DNA of 39,343 nt from an uncultured Collinsella sp. (GTDB lineage: Bacteria; Actinomycetota; Coriobacteriia; Coriobacteriales; Coriobacteriaceae), in contig CAAECW010000137.1 in the NCBI GenBank assembly GCA_900754445.1, forward strand, positions 1 to 39,343. Reading direction: 5' to 3'. The translations under genes and the position numbers were made by a program. Below the pieces are notes generated by a model that did not search any database, was not told where the DNA came from, and saw only the letters and a program-made list of their open reading frames with translations. This document shows positions 21,913-29,780 of this stretch, piece after piece. The first letter of the stretch is position 1. Each line of letters opens with the position of its first letter.

Positions 21913-23442
21913 CTAATCCAGTTTGGTACCTGGCACCTGCACGGCTTTACCGAGCAACGCTTTGAGCTCGTTCAAAATGGAAACGGGCTGTCGATCGACA
22001 GCGTCCAGATGAAGCGTCGCCACACGAATGGGCGGCTGATATTCAAGCGAGCCGATGAGCACGGGAGAACCCAGGAACCGCTCGATTTCGTCTGCGATCG
22101 CGTCGGTCTCTTCGGGATCAAAGTCATCGAAAAGCGCCACGAATGTCGGCCCCGTCGAGCGGAACAGGCGACCCTTGCCGCGCGAGCATTCCATAAGGCA
22201 AGCGGCGCTTTCGGCGAGCACGCGGTCGCCTGCATCAAATCCAAAGCGGGCATTGACCTCGGCGATATCGTCAACCTTAATGGCAATAAAGCCTGCCTCG
22301 CGCGCCACGCGGCGCATTTCGCCAATGGCGTTGACCAGGGCGTGAATATCGCCCAGGCCCGTCACCGAGTCGGTCGTATCCGCTAGGCTTCGGTTGATGA
22401 TGATGCCCACATACATGCTGGGCTCGGTATCGGTGCCGTCCAAGCGGTAACCCGTGCAGTCGCAAAGCGCGTATGCTCCGGTGGCATCCATTACGCGATA
22501 CTGCATGTAGTGGAAGTGCCACGTGCCGTTTATCACCATGTCGAGCTCGGCGCGTACGTTGTCGCGGTCCTCGGGATGAACGCGGGCGAGCCACATGTCG
22601 ACCGAGCTAAAAGGGTGCTGGGAGGGCAGGTCAAAATCGCGCACGGCGTTAACCGACCATTGCGATTCGCCCGTATCGAGGTTAAGGATGAACGGATAGC
22701 GCGTCTCGGAGCTCATGGAGATTGCTTGGAACACCCGGTCGTTGCAGGGAAGCTGATCGACGATTGGGCGTTGTGGTGCGTCATTGTCTTTCGGTTGCTG
22801 TACACGATGCATAAGCTTATAGCGATACATCTTGCGATCGGCATCCATCGTCATCTGGCGACGCGTGTCGCCGGCAAGTGGATCGACGCGCGAGCAGCCA
22901 AAGCTAAAGCTGGCGATCATGGGCGCCTTGCCACCTGAGCTCGCCTCGATCAGCCCGGCACGCACCTGCTCCAAGCGCTGCTCGAGTTCAGTCTCGTTTG
23001 CGGAGAGCGAGATAAGCACAAACTCGTCTCCACCGATACGGAACAGCATCTCATTGTGCTCCATGGTTTCGGAGAGCGTGCGGCAGATGCTCAGAATATA
23101 GCGATTGCCTTCGGCGTGGCCAAACCTATCATTGCAATGCTTGAGATGGTCGATGTCAATATAGGCGCAGGTGAAGGGATCGCCTTTGCGCCAGAGCTGC
23201 TCGACGTGACGGTCGAGTCCGCTGCGGTTGCCCAAGTTGGTGAGCGGGTCGATATAGGCGTTGCGCTCAAGCAGCTGGCGCTCTTGTTGCAGGATAGCAT
23301 GCGTCTTTTGCAGTTGCTCACCAACGGCGCGTAGCTCAGCAGGCAGCGCGGCAACATCGAGTTCGGCGGTCGAGATGCCATTCGCAAGTCGCTGAAGATA
23401 GGCAATAATCGATTGCTCGCCCATGCGGTACGACTCGTTCAT
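21913..23442 (-). CDS. Diguanylate cyclase: GGDEF, PAS, degenerate GGDEF
   Basis: A 509-residue cytoplasmic protein with no membrane segment. A coiled-coil-like start (residues 35-65) leads into a GGDEF domain (DPLTNLGNR at 65-73, GGDEF at 137-141) that looks active. An RxxD inhibition site is missing (E128...E131 instead). A PAS-like domain follows (VHPEDRDNVRAELD), then a second GGDEF-like domain whose signature is GPTFV (about 431), so it is not catalytic. AAGGAGG precedes ATG 23442. It matches the first two-thirds of its neighbour and is probably a tandem paralogue. It is expected to make c-di-GMP. Confidence 0.88.
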   Translation of the reverse strand: MNESYRMGEQSIIAYLQRLANGISTAELDVAALPAELRAVGEQLQKTHAILQQERQLLERNAYIDPLTNLGNRSGLDRHVEQLWRKGDPFTCAYIDIDHLKHCNDRFGHAEGNRYILSICRTLSETMEHNEMLFRIGGDEFVLISLSANETELEQRLEQVRAGLIEASSGGKAPMIASFSFGCSRVDPLAGDTRRQMTMDADRKMYRYKLMHRVQQPKDNDAPQRPIVDQLPCNDRVFQAISMSSETRYPFILNLDTGESQWSVNAVRDFDLPSQHPFSSVDMWLARVHPEDRDNVRAELDMVINGTWHFHYMQYRVMDATGAYALCDCTGYRLDGTDTEPSMYVGIIINRSLADTTDSVTGLGDIHALVNAIGEMRRVAREAGFIAIKVDDIAEVNARFGFDAGDRVLAESAACLMECSRGKGRLFRSTGPTFVALFDDFDPEETDAIADEIERFLGSPVLIGSLEYQPPIRVATLHLDAVDRQPVSILNELKALLGKAVQVPGTKLD

Positions 23443-23568
23443 GATGGATAACCTCCTTGGGGGAACAACGGTTTGTATCATATCCTCAATTCGGTTTGAA
23501 CTGGGGATATAAGTTAGCTAATGGAGACAAATGCCCCCTTCGGCGGTGGCGTTTTGCGCGCGAGCGTA

Positions 23569-26286
23569 TCAGTTGTTATTGCCACCATCGAGCAATGCCT
23601 CAAAATCCTTCGCCGGCATGGGGCGGTAGTAGAGGAAACCCTGAGCGTAGCGGGCGCCCATGTGGCGTAGCATGTTCGCCTGCTCATTTGTCTCGACGCC
23701 TTCGATTACAATGGGCAGATGGAGCAACTGCGCCATCTCGAGCATCGATGACACGATCTGCGCGCTGCGGCCTTGATCGCGGTCGGTGGGCACAAAGGTG
23801 CGGTCGAGCTTGATGACGTCGACGTTGACGTTCTTGAGCATCGCGAGCGTGGACTGACCGGTGCCAAAATCGTCCATATAGGTCGAGAAGCCGCGGGTGT
23901 GCAAGTCGGCTGTCAGTTTGTCCACGGCTTCGGACTCTCCCGTATAAGCCGTCTCGGTGATCTCGATGCGCATGAGCTCGGGCGGCAGGTTGTATTGGGC
24001 GGCGAGCGATCCCATATGCTCGGCAACGTCGCAGGCAAGAATGTCCACGCGAGACACATTAAGCGAGACCGGAACCACGCGAAGACCGCGATCGAGACGC
24101 TCGCGAAGCCATATGGCGACACCCTGCCAAATGTACTTGTCGAGCGTCACCACAAAGCCGCTTTCCTCGAGTGCAGGGATAAACGTTGCGGGCGAAATGA
24201 GAGAGCCGTCCTTGTCAATCCAGCGCGTAAGTGCCTCGGCGCCAATGATTTCGCCGGTTTCCATATCGACCTGGGGCTGCAGGTAGTACGTGATGCGGCC
24301 ATTTGAGAGCGCGTACTGGAACTCGGTCAGCGTGCGGTGGAACGCAATCTCGTGTTCATATTCTTCGGGGCGGAAAATAGCAATGCGCTCCTTGAAGTCG
24401 TTTTTGGCGCGTCGATTGGTAAACATGGCCTTTGCCTGCGCATCGATGGTGATCTCCTCATTGGAGTCGATGGGGTAAATGCCCATGGACGGCCAAAAAC
24501 CTACGCCGTCATCATGCCTGGCTACTGCCTCGCGAACGCGGTTGTAGATTTGATGGACGGTGATGTGCTTAAAGGGGATGAGTACGCAAAAGTCATCTTG
24601 GCCCCAGTACCCTGCGACGCCCATATCGGCATTCTCGATGTCCTTGAGGACCGTGCCCACATCGGCGAGTACGCGGTCGCCCTCGGCCTGGCCGTGCCAT
24701 TCATTAAACAGGCGCATGTGACCCATGTCGACGGTGGCGATGCACCAGGTGTCGTCGCGCCTTGCCTCGAGAAATGCGTTGGTGCGCCGCATAAACTCGC
24801 TGGGTCGATAGAGACCCGTGAGCGAGTCGATACGTTCGGCGATGGCGCTTTTGCGCTCCGCCTCGGGTATGGGGAGGCTGTCGTTGGGAACAAGCCCGCC
24901 GGCCGTGCGAAGGCGACGGTCGAGTTCGCCTAAAACGGCGGTCGCTTGATGGGCTAAGTGCTCGTAAAAGGCCGGGACGACAAGGCAGACGGGAGTAATG
25001 GTGTCGCCTGCGATTTGAACAGGAGCGAAAACGGCCTCTTTAAGGTGGCGGGTCAGTTGCTCGAATGCCTCGTGGTCCAAATCGTTGCTGAGCACGACGA
25101 ACTGGACGCTTCGTGAACGGAAGACCCGGCTTCTGCCGCGGGTGATCGACAGCATGCGGCCTGCGTATTCGGCAAGCATGCTGTCGACAGCCTCGGCCCC
25201 GTAGAGCTCGTTGAGATTCGCCGTGCCACGAATGCGCACCGCTATAAGCCCCGTCTCGCAGCGGTCGCGACGGCAGGCATCGATAGCGTTGACCAGCATG
25301 CGCTGCGTTCCGAGGCCTGTGGCGGCGTCGACGGTTTCGGCAAGCGAGTGGTTGACGAGCTCGCCGACATAGAGCGAGGGGACATTTCCGTCGCCGTCGA
25401 TGCGAAACCCGCGAGCACGGCAGAGAACGTAGTCACCCGCGGCATTGCGCATGCGGTACTGCATGACGCGGCGGTGTTTGGAGCCGTTAAAGATCTGGTT
25501 GATGTCGTTGGCGTAGGCCTCGAGGTCATCGGGATGGACGCGCGTCTTCCAGAAATCGCGGCAGCTGTCTATGTGCTCCGAAGGAAGACCGAGATCGCGC
25601 AAGGCACCTTGCGACCAAAGGGTGCGGTCCTTGTCCAAGTTCTCGATAAAGAAATAACGGCCTTCGTTGAGCATCGAAAAGGCGTCGAAAATACGGTCGC
25701 TTATTTCGAAGTCGTCGGTGTGGACTTGCGCGATATTACGTCGATCAAGATGCATGGCATGACGTAGCTTGTAGTCGTACATGCGATGGTCGGCATCGAG
25801 TGTCATGCGATTGGAGGCTTCGCCCAGGGCGGGGTCGGCGTGTGCCACTCCGTAGCTAAACGAGTGGGGCATCTCGGAATCGTTGTTTTTGAGCAGGATC
25901 GTTCGGCAGTGTTCCAGACGTTCGGCGAGGTCGTCCTCGGTCGCAATCGTAGATAGGATGGCAAACTCGTCGCCTCCCAGACGAAATGCCGCCTCGTCTA
26001 CCTTCATATACAGCTTGAGATAAAGGCTTACCTGCAAGATATAGCGGTTGCCCTCGTCGTGGCCAAAGACATCGTTGCAGTGCTTGAGATTGTCGATATC
26101 GATGAACGCCATGGTAACGGGGGCGTCCTGCTCCCAGAGCTCCTCGAGGGAACGGGCAAAGCCGCCGCGGTTGCCAAGTCCGGTAAGCTGGTCGGTAAAG
26201 GCGGTCCTAATCAGATCATCCTGACGCTCGAGAAGGTCGCGGACGGTCTTTTCGAGCGTTTCGGTGTAATTGCTGACAGTTTCCAT
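23569..26286 (-). CDS. c-di-GMP protein: GGDEF, PAS, two degenerate GGDEFs, EAL
   Basis: A 905-residue cytoplasmic protein. The first GGDEF domain has GGDEF at 104-108 and no RxxD site (KVDE). PAS is next, then a degenerate GGDEF (SVQFV), a third GGDEF-like domain (GQDDF) and an EAL phosphodiesterase domain. The EAL domain keeps E684AL, EITET (775-779), DDFGTG (805-810), KLD (826-828) and EGVET (862-866), so it may hydrolyse c-di-GMP. It could act as a bifunctional enzyme or a switch controlled by PAS. The ATG has a weak AGAAAG site. Its promoter region includes a -10 between two GTGCAC sites. Confidence 0.9.
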   Translation of the reverse strand: METVSNYTETLEKTVRDLLERQDDLIRTAFTDQLTGLGNRGGFARSLEELWEQDAPVTMAFIDIDNLKHCNDVFGHDEGNRYILQVSLYLKLYMKVDEAAFRLGGDEFAILSTIATEDDLAERLEHCRTILLKNNDSEMPHSFSYGVAHADPALGEASNRMTLDADHRMYDYKLRHAMHLDRRNIAQVHTDDFEISDRIFDAFSMLNEGRYFFIENLDKDRTLWSQGALRDLGLPSEHIDSCRDFWKTRVHPDDLEAYANDINQIFNGSKHRRVMQYRMRNAAGDYVLCRARGFRIDGDGNVPSLYVGELVNHSLAETVDAATGLGTQRMLVNAIDACRRDRCETGLIAVRIRGTANLNELYGAEAVDSMLAEYAGRMLSITRGRSRVFRSRSVQFVVLSNDLDHEAFEQLTRHLKEAVFAPVQIAGDTITPVCLVVPAFYEHLAHQATAVLGELDRRLRTAGGLVPNDSLPIPEAERKSAIAERIDSLTGLYRPSEFMRRTNAFLEARRDDTWCIATVDMGHMRLFNEWHGQAEGDRVLADVGTVLKDIENADMGVAGYWGQDDFCVLIPFKHITVHQIYNRVREAVARHDDGVGFWPSMGIYPIDSNEEITIDAQAKAMFTNRRAKNDFKERIAIFRPEEYEHEIAFHRTLTEFQYALSNGRITYYLQPQVDMETGEIIGAEALTRWIDKDGSLISPATFIPALEESGFVVTLDKYIWQGVAIWLRERLDRGLRVVPVSLNVSRVDILACDVAEHMGSLAAQYNLPPELMRIEITETAYTGESEAVDKLTADLHTRGFSTYMDDFGTGQSTLAMLKNVNVDVIKLDRTFVPTDRDQGRSAQIVSSMLEMAQLLHLPIVIEGVETNEQANMLRHMGARYAQGFLYYRPMPAKDFEALLDGGNNN

Positions 26287-26456
26287 GTTCTAAGCGGCTT
26301 TCTGAGGTCGGGGCAGATTGCGTCGGGCGAGCTCGTTGTGTACACGCGTCGTTGCTCGGCGTTTTGCGTGTATCCAGGCCCCCGTCTTGCTGCGTTGTTG
26401 GGTTAATTTGCCGACGAATGTTCGCTGTTGATAGCTGCTGAGTAGCATAAACAGCA

Positions 26457-26480
26457 GTGCACAATTATAGATGGGTGCAC
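26457..26480 (-). promoter_or_regulatory. GTGCAC dyad flanking the -10 of the GGDEF/EAL gene
   Basis: GTGCAC occurs at 26457-26462 and 26475-26480, separated by 12 nt that contain ATTATA (TATAAT on the reverse strand, 26464-26469). A protein bound to both half-sites would cover the -10. No consensus -35 is seen at the usual distance. Confidence 0.4.
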
Positions 26481-26530
26481 ATGCTGCGGGCGGCTATTAT
26501 TCGACAAGCGGTAGCGCGACGATGCGATGC

Positions 26531-26560
26531 TTGATAAAAATGCGACTGAGACGATATATG
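26531..26560 (+). promoter_or_regulatory. Promoter candidate for the patatin gene
   Basis: TTGATA (26531-26536) and TATATG (26555-26560) are 18 nt apart, about 50 nt upstream of the start. An overlapping pair TTGACG (26561-26566) / TTAAAA (26584-26589) with 17-nt spacing is equally possible. Confidence 0.35.
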
Positions 26561-26610
26561 TTGACGGGTATACTTGTCCCGGTTTAAAACGCGGGAACGG
26601 AGATGGTCGC

Positions 26611-27480
26611 ATGGCACAGTCAAATATGACGCGCACGGTGGGGCTGGCGCTCGAGGGAGGCGGCTACCGCGGTATGTATACGGCGGGCGTGCTCGACGTT
26701 TGGATGGAGCACGGTTTGACCTGCGACCATATGGTGGGTGTCTCGGCAGGAGCGGCGTTTGGCTACAACTTTAAATCACGACAGATCGGCCGTGCCATTC
26801 GCTACAACAAGGCCTATTGCGCCGACAAGCGCTATGCGGGTGTAGCAAGCTGGCTGCGAACTGGCGATATGTTCAATGCCGATTTTGCCTATCACGAGGT
26901 GCCCATCGAGCGCGATCCCATCGACTTGGAGACGTATCGCGCCTGCCCCATGCGATTTACGTGCGTGTGTACCGATATCGAGACGGGCAAGGCCGTCTAT
27001 CACGACCTGCCCTATGGCGACGAGCGTGATATCGAGTGGATCCGGGCGTCGTCGGCGATTCCCGTGGCGACGCGTCCCGTTGTTATTGACGGGCATAAGT
27101 ATCTGGATGGCGGCGTGGCTGATTCTATTCCCAGTGCATGGCTGTTTGCGCAGGGATATGACCGAAACATCGTGGTACTCACGCAGCCGGCGGGCTTTGT
27201 GAAGCAGCCCAACAGCGTGATGCCCATGCTGCGGCGCGTGTTCCGTCACTACCCGGAGTTTGTTGCAGCGCTTGAGCATCGGCATGAGGTCTACAATGCC
27301 ACGCTCGATGACCTGGCACGTCGCGAGGCTGCCGGCGAGGTCTTTGTGGTGCGACCGAGCGAATCGGTGAAGGTGCCGTCGCTGTGCCGCGAGCCCGATG
27401 AGCTCGAGCGCATCTACCAGGTCGGTCGTCGTGATGCGGAGGCGACCTTGCCGGCGTTGGAAGCGTATCTGGCGGGGTAG
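26611..27480 (+). CDS. Patatin-like phospholipase family protein
   Basis: A 289-residue hydrolase of the bacterial RssA/YjjU-type patatin group. GGGYRG (16-21) forms the oxyanion hole, GVSAG (43-47) holds the nucleophile S45, and D166 in DGG (166-168) completes the Ser-Asp dyad. The enzyme would release fatty acids from phospholipids or other lipids; no secretion signal is present. The start is ATG 26611 (GGAG about 9 nt upstream); an upstream in-frame ATG at 26527 is poorly supported. The gene is divergent from the c-di-GMP gene and followed by a 46-nt palindrome. Confidence 0.88.
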   Translation: MAQSNMTRTVGLALEGGGYRGMYTAGVLDVWMEHGLTCDHMVGVSAGAAFGYNFKSRQIGRAIRYNKAYCADKRYAGVASWLRTGDMFNADFAYHEVPIERDPIDLETYRACPMRFTCVCTDIETGKAVYHDLPYGDERDIEWIRASSAIPVATRPVVIDGHKYLDGGVADSIPSAWLFAQGYDRNIVVLTQPAGFVKQPNSVMPMLRRVFRHYPEFVAALEHRHEVYNATLDDLARREAAGEVFVVRPSESVKVPSLCREPDELERIYQVGRRDAEATLPALEAYLAG

Positions 27481-27490
27481 GGGCTGTGGC

Positions 27491-27536
27491 GGAAAGCGCA
27501 TCCCAAAATGGACGTCCAAACTGGGATGCGCTTTCC
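27491..27536. repeat. 46-nt interrupted palindrome between patatin and thiE
   Basis: GGAAAGCGCATCCCA (27491-27505) and TGGGATGCGCTTTCC (27522-27536) are perfect 15-bp arms. The centre is itself the palindrome TGGACGTCCA (27509-27518), so the whole is one palindrome broken only by AAA/AAC. There is no T tract, so it is not a standard terminator, though it lies between convergent genes and may act as one. Confidence 0.85.
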
Positions 27537-27580
27537 ATTGCTGAAGATATGAGGCTGCGGATCAGCTGCTCGGCTTATGC

Positions 27581-28276
27581 CTATGCCTGCTGCCAGGTGT
27601 CGACGAGCTCCTTGGCCGCGGCGTAGGGGTCGTCGGCACTGCAGACGGCGCTCACCACAAAGAAGCCATCGACGCCGGTTGCCTTAAGCTGCGGCAGGTC
27701 GGCCGTCTTGACGCCGCCGCCCACCACGATGGGCACGGGGCTTGCCGCGTGGAGGGCAGCCAGGTCCTCAAAGCTCTTGGTGATGATGGAGCCATCGGCC
27801 GCGCGTCCGCAGTCGCGCTTGGTCTCGGTCTCGTGGAGTGGGCCGATGCCCAGGTAGTCGACTAGGCTCATGTCGGCGGTCTTGACGTACTCGAGCATCT
27901 CCTCGCAACGGGCCGAAAGGCCCACGATGGCGTCGGGGCCCAGCAGCTTGCGACAGACCTCGACGGGAATATCGCTCTGGCCCACGTGCACGCCGTCGAC
28001 AGCGATGCCCTGCTCGCGCGCGGCAAGCACGCAGTCCAGGCGGTCGTCGATCAGCAGGGCGACCTGACCGGTCTTGCCGGCCTGTGCGATTGCCTGCGCG
28101 GCGTCGCCCGTCAGCGCAATAATCTCGCGGGCGCTTGCCACCTTGGAGCGCACCTGGATGCAGGTAAAGCCTGCGTCGAGCGCCTGGGCCACCACATCGC
28201 CCACGGGACGCCCGAGCGTGTTTTCGGGGCCGAGTACCAGATAGGCCGAGATATCAAGGTTGTCGCGGATGCTCAT
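27581..28276 (-). CDS. thiE: Thiamine phosphate synthase
   Basis: A 231-residue TIM-barrel enzyme that joins hydroxymethylpyrimidine diphosphate and thiazole phosphate to thiamine phosphate. Family motifs seen are IQVRSK, LLIDDRLD (Mg site), GVHVGQSD, VGLSAR (the family's usual GxS[T/V]H/N position), DYLGIGPLHETETK, VVGGGVKT and GFFVVSAV. ATG 28274-28276 overlaps the stop of the preceding gene by 4 nt (ATGA) and follows AGGAGGAA, so it is translationally coupled. It is the last gene of the TPP-controlled operon with thiM and the thiamine-binding protein. Confidence 0.95.
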   Translation of the reverse strand: MSIRDNLDISAYLVLGPENTLGRPVGDVVAQALDAGFTCIQVRSKVASAREIIALTGDAAQAIAQAGKTGQVALLIDDRLDCVLAAREQGIAVDGVHVGQSDIPVEVCRKLLGPDAIVGLSARCEEMLEYVKTADMSLVDYLGIGPLHETETKRDCGRAADGSIITKSFEDLAALHAASPVPIVVGGGVKTADLPQLKATGVDGFFVVSAVCSADDPYAAAKELVDTWQQA

Positions 28277-28614
28277 CGTGCTTCCTCCTGCTTTTTGATC
28301 TGTGCTTCCATGCGCTCGAGCTTGCCGGTCATGGTGTCGGTAAATCCGGGTCGAATATCGGCTTTGAGCACGACTTCGGTGCGGATGCCCTTGCTCGCCA
28401 ACACAAAGGTTGCGTCGCGCACGACCTGCATGACCTCGTCCCAGTCGCCCTCGATCTCGGTGAACATCGAGGTGGTGCGGTTGGGAAGGCCGCTCTCGCG
28501 AATGACGCGCACGACCTCGGCGACCTCGGCGGACAGCTCGTCGCCGGTGCCGCACGGGGCGATGGCCACGGCGACGAGCGTGTTCATGCCGGCATTGGTT
28601 GCGGGCTCGGACAT
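28273..28614 (-). CDS. MTH1187-family thiamine-binding protein
   Basis: A 113-residue protein of the MTH1187/YkoF-like (UPF0045) thiamine-binding family. VAVAIAPCGTGDELSAEVAE opens the fold, then IRESGLPNRTTSMFTEIEGD and a VMQVVRDA helix. Members bind thiamine or its pyrimidine part and assist salvage or transport; the precise role is not settled. It starts 3 nt after the thiM stop, with GAGGAGG inside the thiM 3' end, and overlaps thiE by 4 nt. This placement inside a TPP-riboswitch operon supports the thiamine link. Confidence 0.88.
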   Translation of the reverse strand: MSEPATNAGMNTLVAVAIAPCGTGDELSAEVAEVVRVIRESGLPNRTTSMFTEIEGDWDEVMQVVRDATFVLASKGIRTEVVLKADIRPGFTDTMTGKLERMEAQIKKQEEAR

Positions 28615-28617
28615 GGC

Positions 28618-29457
28618 TTATGCCTCCTCGAGCTCGAGTTGGTTATCGGCAATGTCCTGGGCGGTTGCGCGGTAGAGCTCGTCGATAAAGGCGACCTTAA
28701 AGCTTGCCGGGGCATCGGCGACAGCGGCGGCACGCGTGCCGGCAACGTTGTAGACGGCGGCGCCGCAGATGGCTGCCGTAAACGGGTCGGCGGCACAGGC
28801 GTACACGGCCAGCACGCCGCCCTGCGAGCAGCCGCAGCCGGTGATCTTGGACATGAGCGGGCTGCCGCCGTGGGACTTGGCCACGGTCGTGCCGTCGGTG
28901 ATCAGGTCGACTTCACCCGAGACCACTACGGCGCCGCCGGTGTAGCGGGCGAGCGCCACGGCGGCGTCGCGGGCGGCGTCGACCGTGTCGGTGGTATCGA
29001 CACCGCGCACGCGGCTCAGATCAGCCGCCTCGCCCTCAAGGCCCCACAGGCCGGCGAGCGCGATAATCTCGGAGGCGTTGCCGCGCACGATGGCGGGCTT
29101 GTACTGCTTGAGCTCGTTTACCAGCTGGGTGCGCAGGCTACCGATGCCCAGGCCAACCGGATCGAGCACCCAGGGCTTGCCGGCATCGTGTGCCGCCTTG
29201 GCCGCGCGGGGAATCGTTTGCTCGTAGATGGGGAAGAGCGTGCCCATATTGAGATAGATGGCGCCGCCGCCGGCAACGAGTGCCTCGCCCTCGTCGGGCA
29301 GATAGACCATGGCGGCCGAACCGCCCACGGCGAGCTGCGCGTTGGCGACAAAGTCGATCGTCACCGTGTTGGTGATAGAGCCGGCCATCGGATTGGTGGC
29401 ACGAATCTCCTCCACGGCCTTCACCACATTTTGCTTAAGCTGTTCCGAATCAATCAC
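28618..29457 (-). CDS. thiM: Hydroxyethylthiazole kinase
   Basis: A 279-residue ribokinase-fold kinase that phosphorylates hydroxyethylthiazole for thiamine salvage. Motifs include ITNTVTIDFVANAQLAVGGS, VLDPVGLG, IVRGNASEI and a GCGCSQGGVLA loop (the family's GTGC anion-hole region) near residue 200. The start is GTG at 29455-29457 with AAGGAGG 8 nt upstream; an ATG closer to the site is out of frame. It is the first gene of the operon and lies directly behind the riboswitch terminator. Confidence 0.95.
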   Translation of the reverse strand: MIDSEQLKQNVVKAVEEIRATNPMAGSITNTVTIDFVANAQLAVGGSAAMVYLPDEGEALVAGGGAIYLNMGTLFPIYEQTIPRAAKAAHDAGKPWVLDPVGLGIGSLRTQLVNELKQYKPAIVRGNASEIIALAGLWGLEGEAADLSRVRGVDTTDTVDAARDAAVALARYTGGAVVVSGEVDLITDGTTVAKSHGGSPLMSKITGCGCSQGGVLAVYACAADPFTAAICGAAVYNVAGTRAAAVADAPASFKVAFIDELYRATAQDIADNQLELEEA

Positions 29458-29479
29458 TGCACATGCCTCCTTGGCATAG

Positions 29480-29510
29480 AAAAGGGGCGCTGTGCATAGA
29501 CAGCGCCCCT
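29480..29510 (-). terminator. Riboswitch-controlled terminator in the thiM leader
   Basis: GGGGCGCTGT (29484-29493) pairs with ACAGCGCCCC (29500-29509) around a 6-nt loop. Read on the reverse strand it ends in TTTT. It lies between the TPP aptamer and the thiM ribosome binding site, so TPP binding is likely to favour termination. Confidence 0.88.
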
Positions 29511-29521
29511 GTAAAGGCGGC

Positions 29522-29613
29522 ATGCTCCCTACGCCAGCATTAACTGACAGGTTCAAAGGATTGGGCCCCATGCCCTCTCAGCCTTGTGGTTTGCACCGCC
29601 GGCACTCCCGCAT
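29522..29613 (-). promoter_or_regulatory. TPP riboswitch (THI box) controlling thiM-thiE operon
   Basis: Read on the reverse strand, the aptamer has the conserved CTGAGA (complement of 29576-29581), CCTTTGAACCTG (29548-29559) and GGCGTAGGGA (29526-29535). Its outer P1 stem is ATGC (29610-29613) with GCAT (29522-29525). Element order and spacing match the known thiM-type THI element. With the terminator at 29480-29510 it gives TPP-dependent transcription control of thiamine salvage genes. Confidence 0.95.
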
Positions 29614-29639
29614 CGAATCTGTTGTTCCCTATACTAGCG

Positions 29640-29741
29640 CACCTGCCAAAAAGGGACAGGTTTATTTTGGCAGGTGGCAACTGGGGCGCTGCATTTTCCC
29701 AGATAAAACCAGCCAAAATAAACCTGTCTCTTATTGGCAGG
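29640..29741. repeat. Pair of inverted dispersed repeats (BIME-like)
   Basis: Unit one (29642-29674, flanked by one more pair each side) folds as CACCTGCCAAAA / TTTTGGCAGGTG. Unit two (29709-29741) is the same 33-nt element in reverse orientation, 34 nt away, and shares the GGTTTTATCTGGG extension seen at 9131-9143. With the riboswitch and terminator, this accounts for most of the 323-nt gap between thiM and the HAD gene. Confidence 0.8.
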
Positions 29742-29780
29742 TCGTTACAATGGTTAGGGTGAAAACGACTGGGGGACTCT

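Larger units (their letters stand above)
26287..26610. other. Intergenic 324 nt between the GGDEF/EAL and patatin genes
   Basis: This divergent region contains a TATAAT -10 on the reverse strand within a GTGCAC dyad (26457-26480) and a forward promoter candidate (26531-26560). About 170 nt of untranslated leader for the GGDEF/EAL gene lies at 26287-26457. I see no riboswitch, small RNA or terminator in it. Confidence 0.6.
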
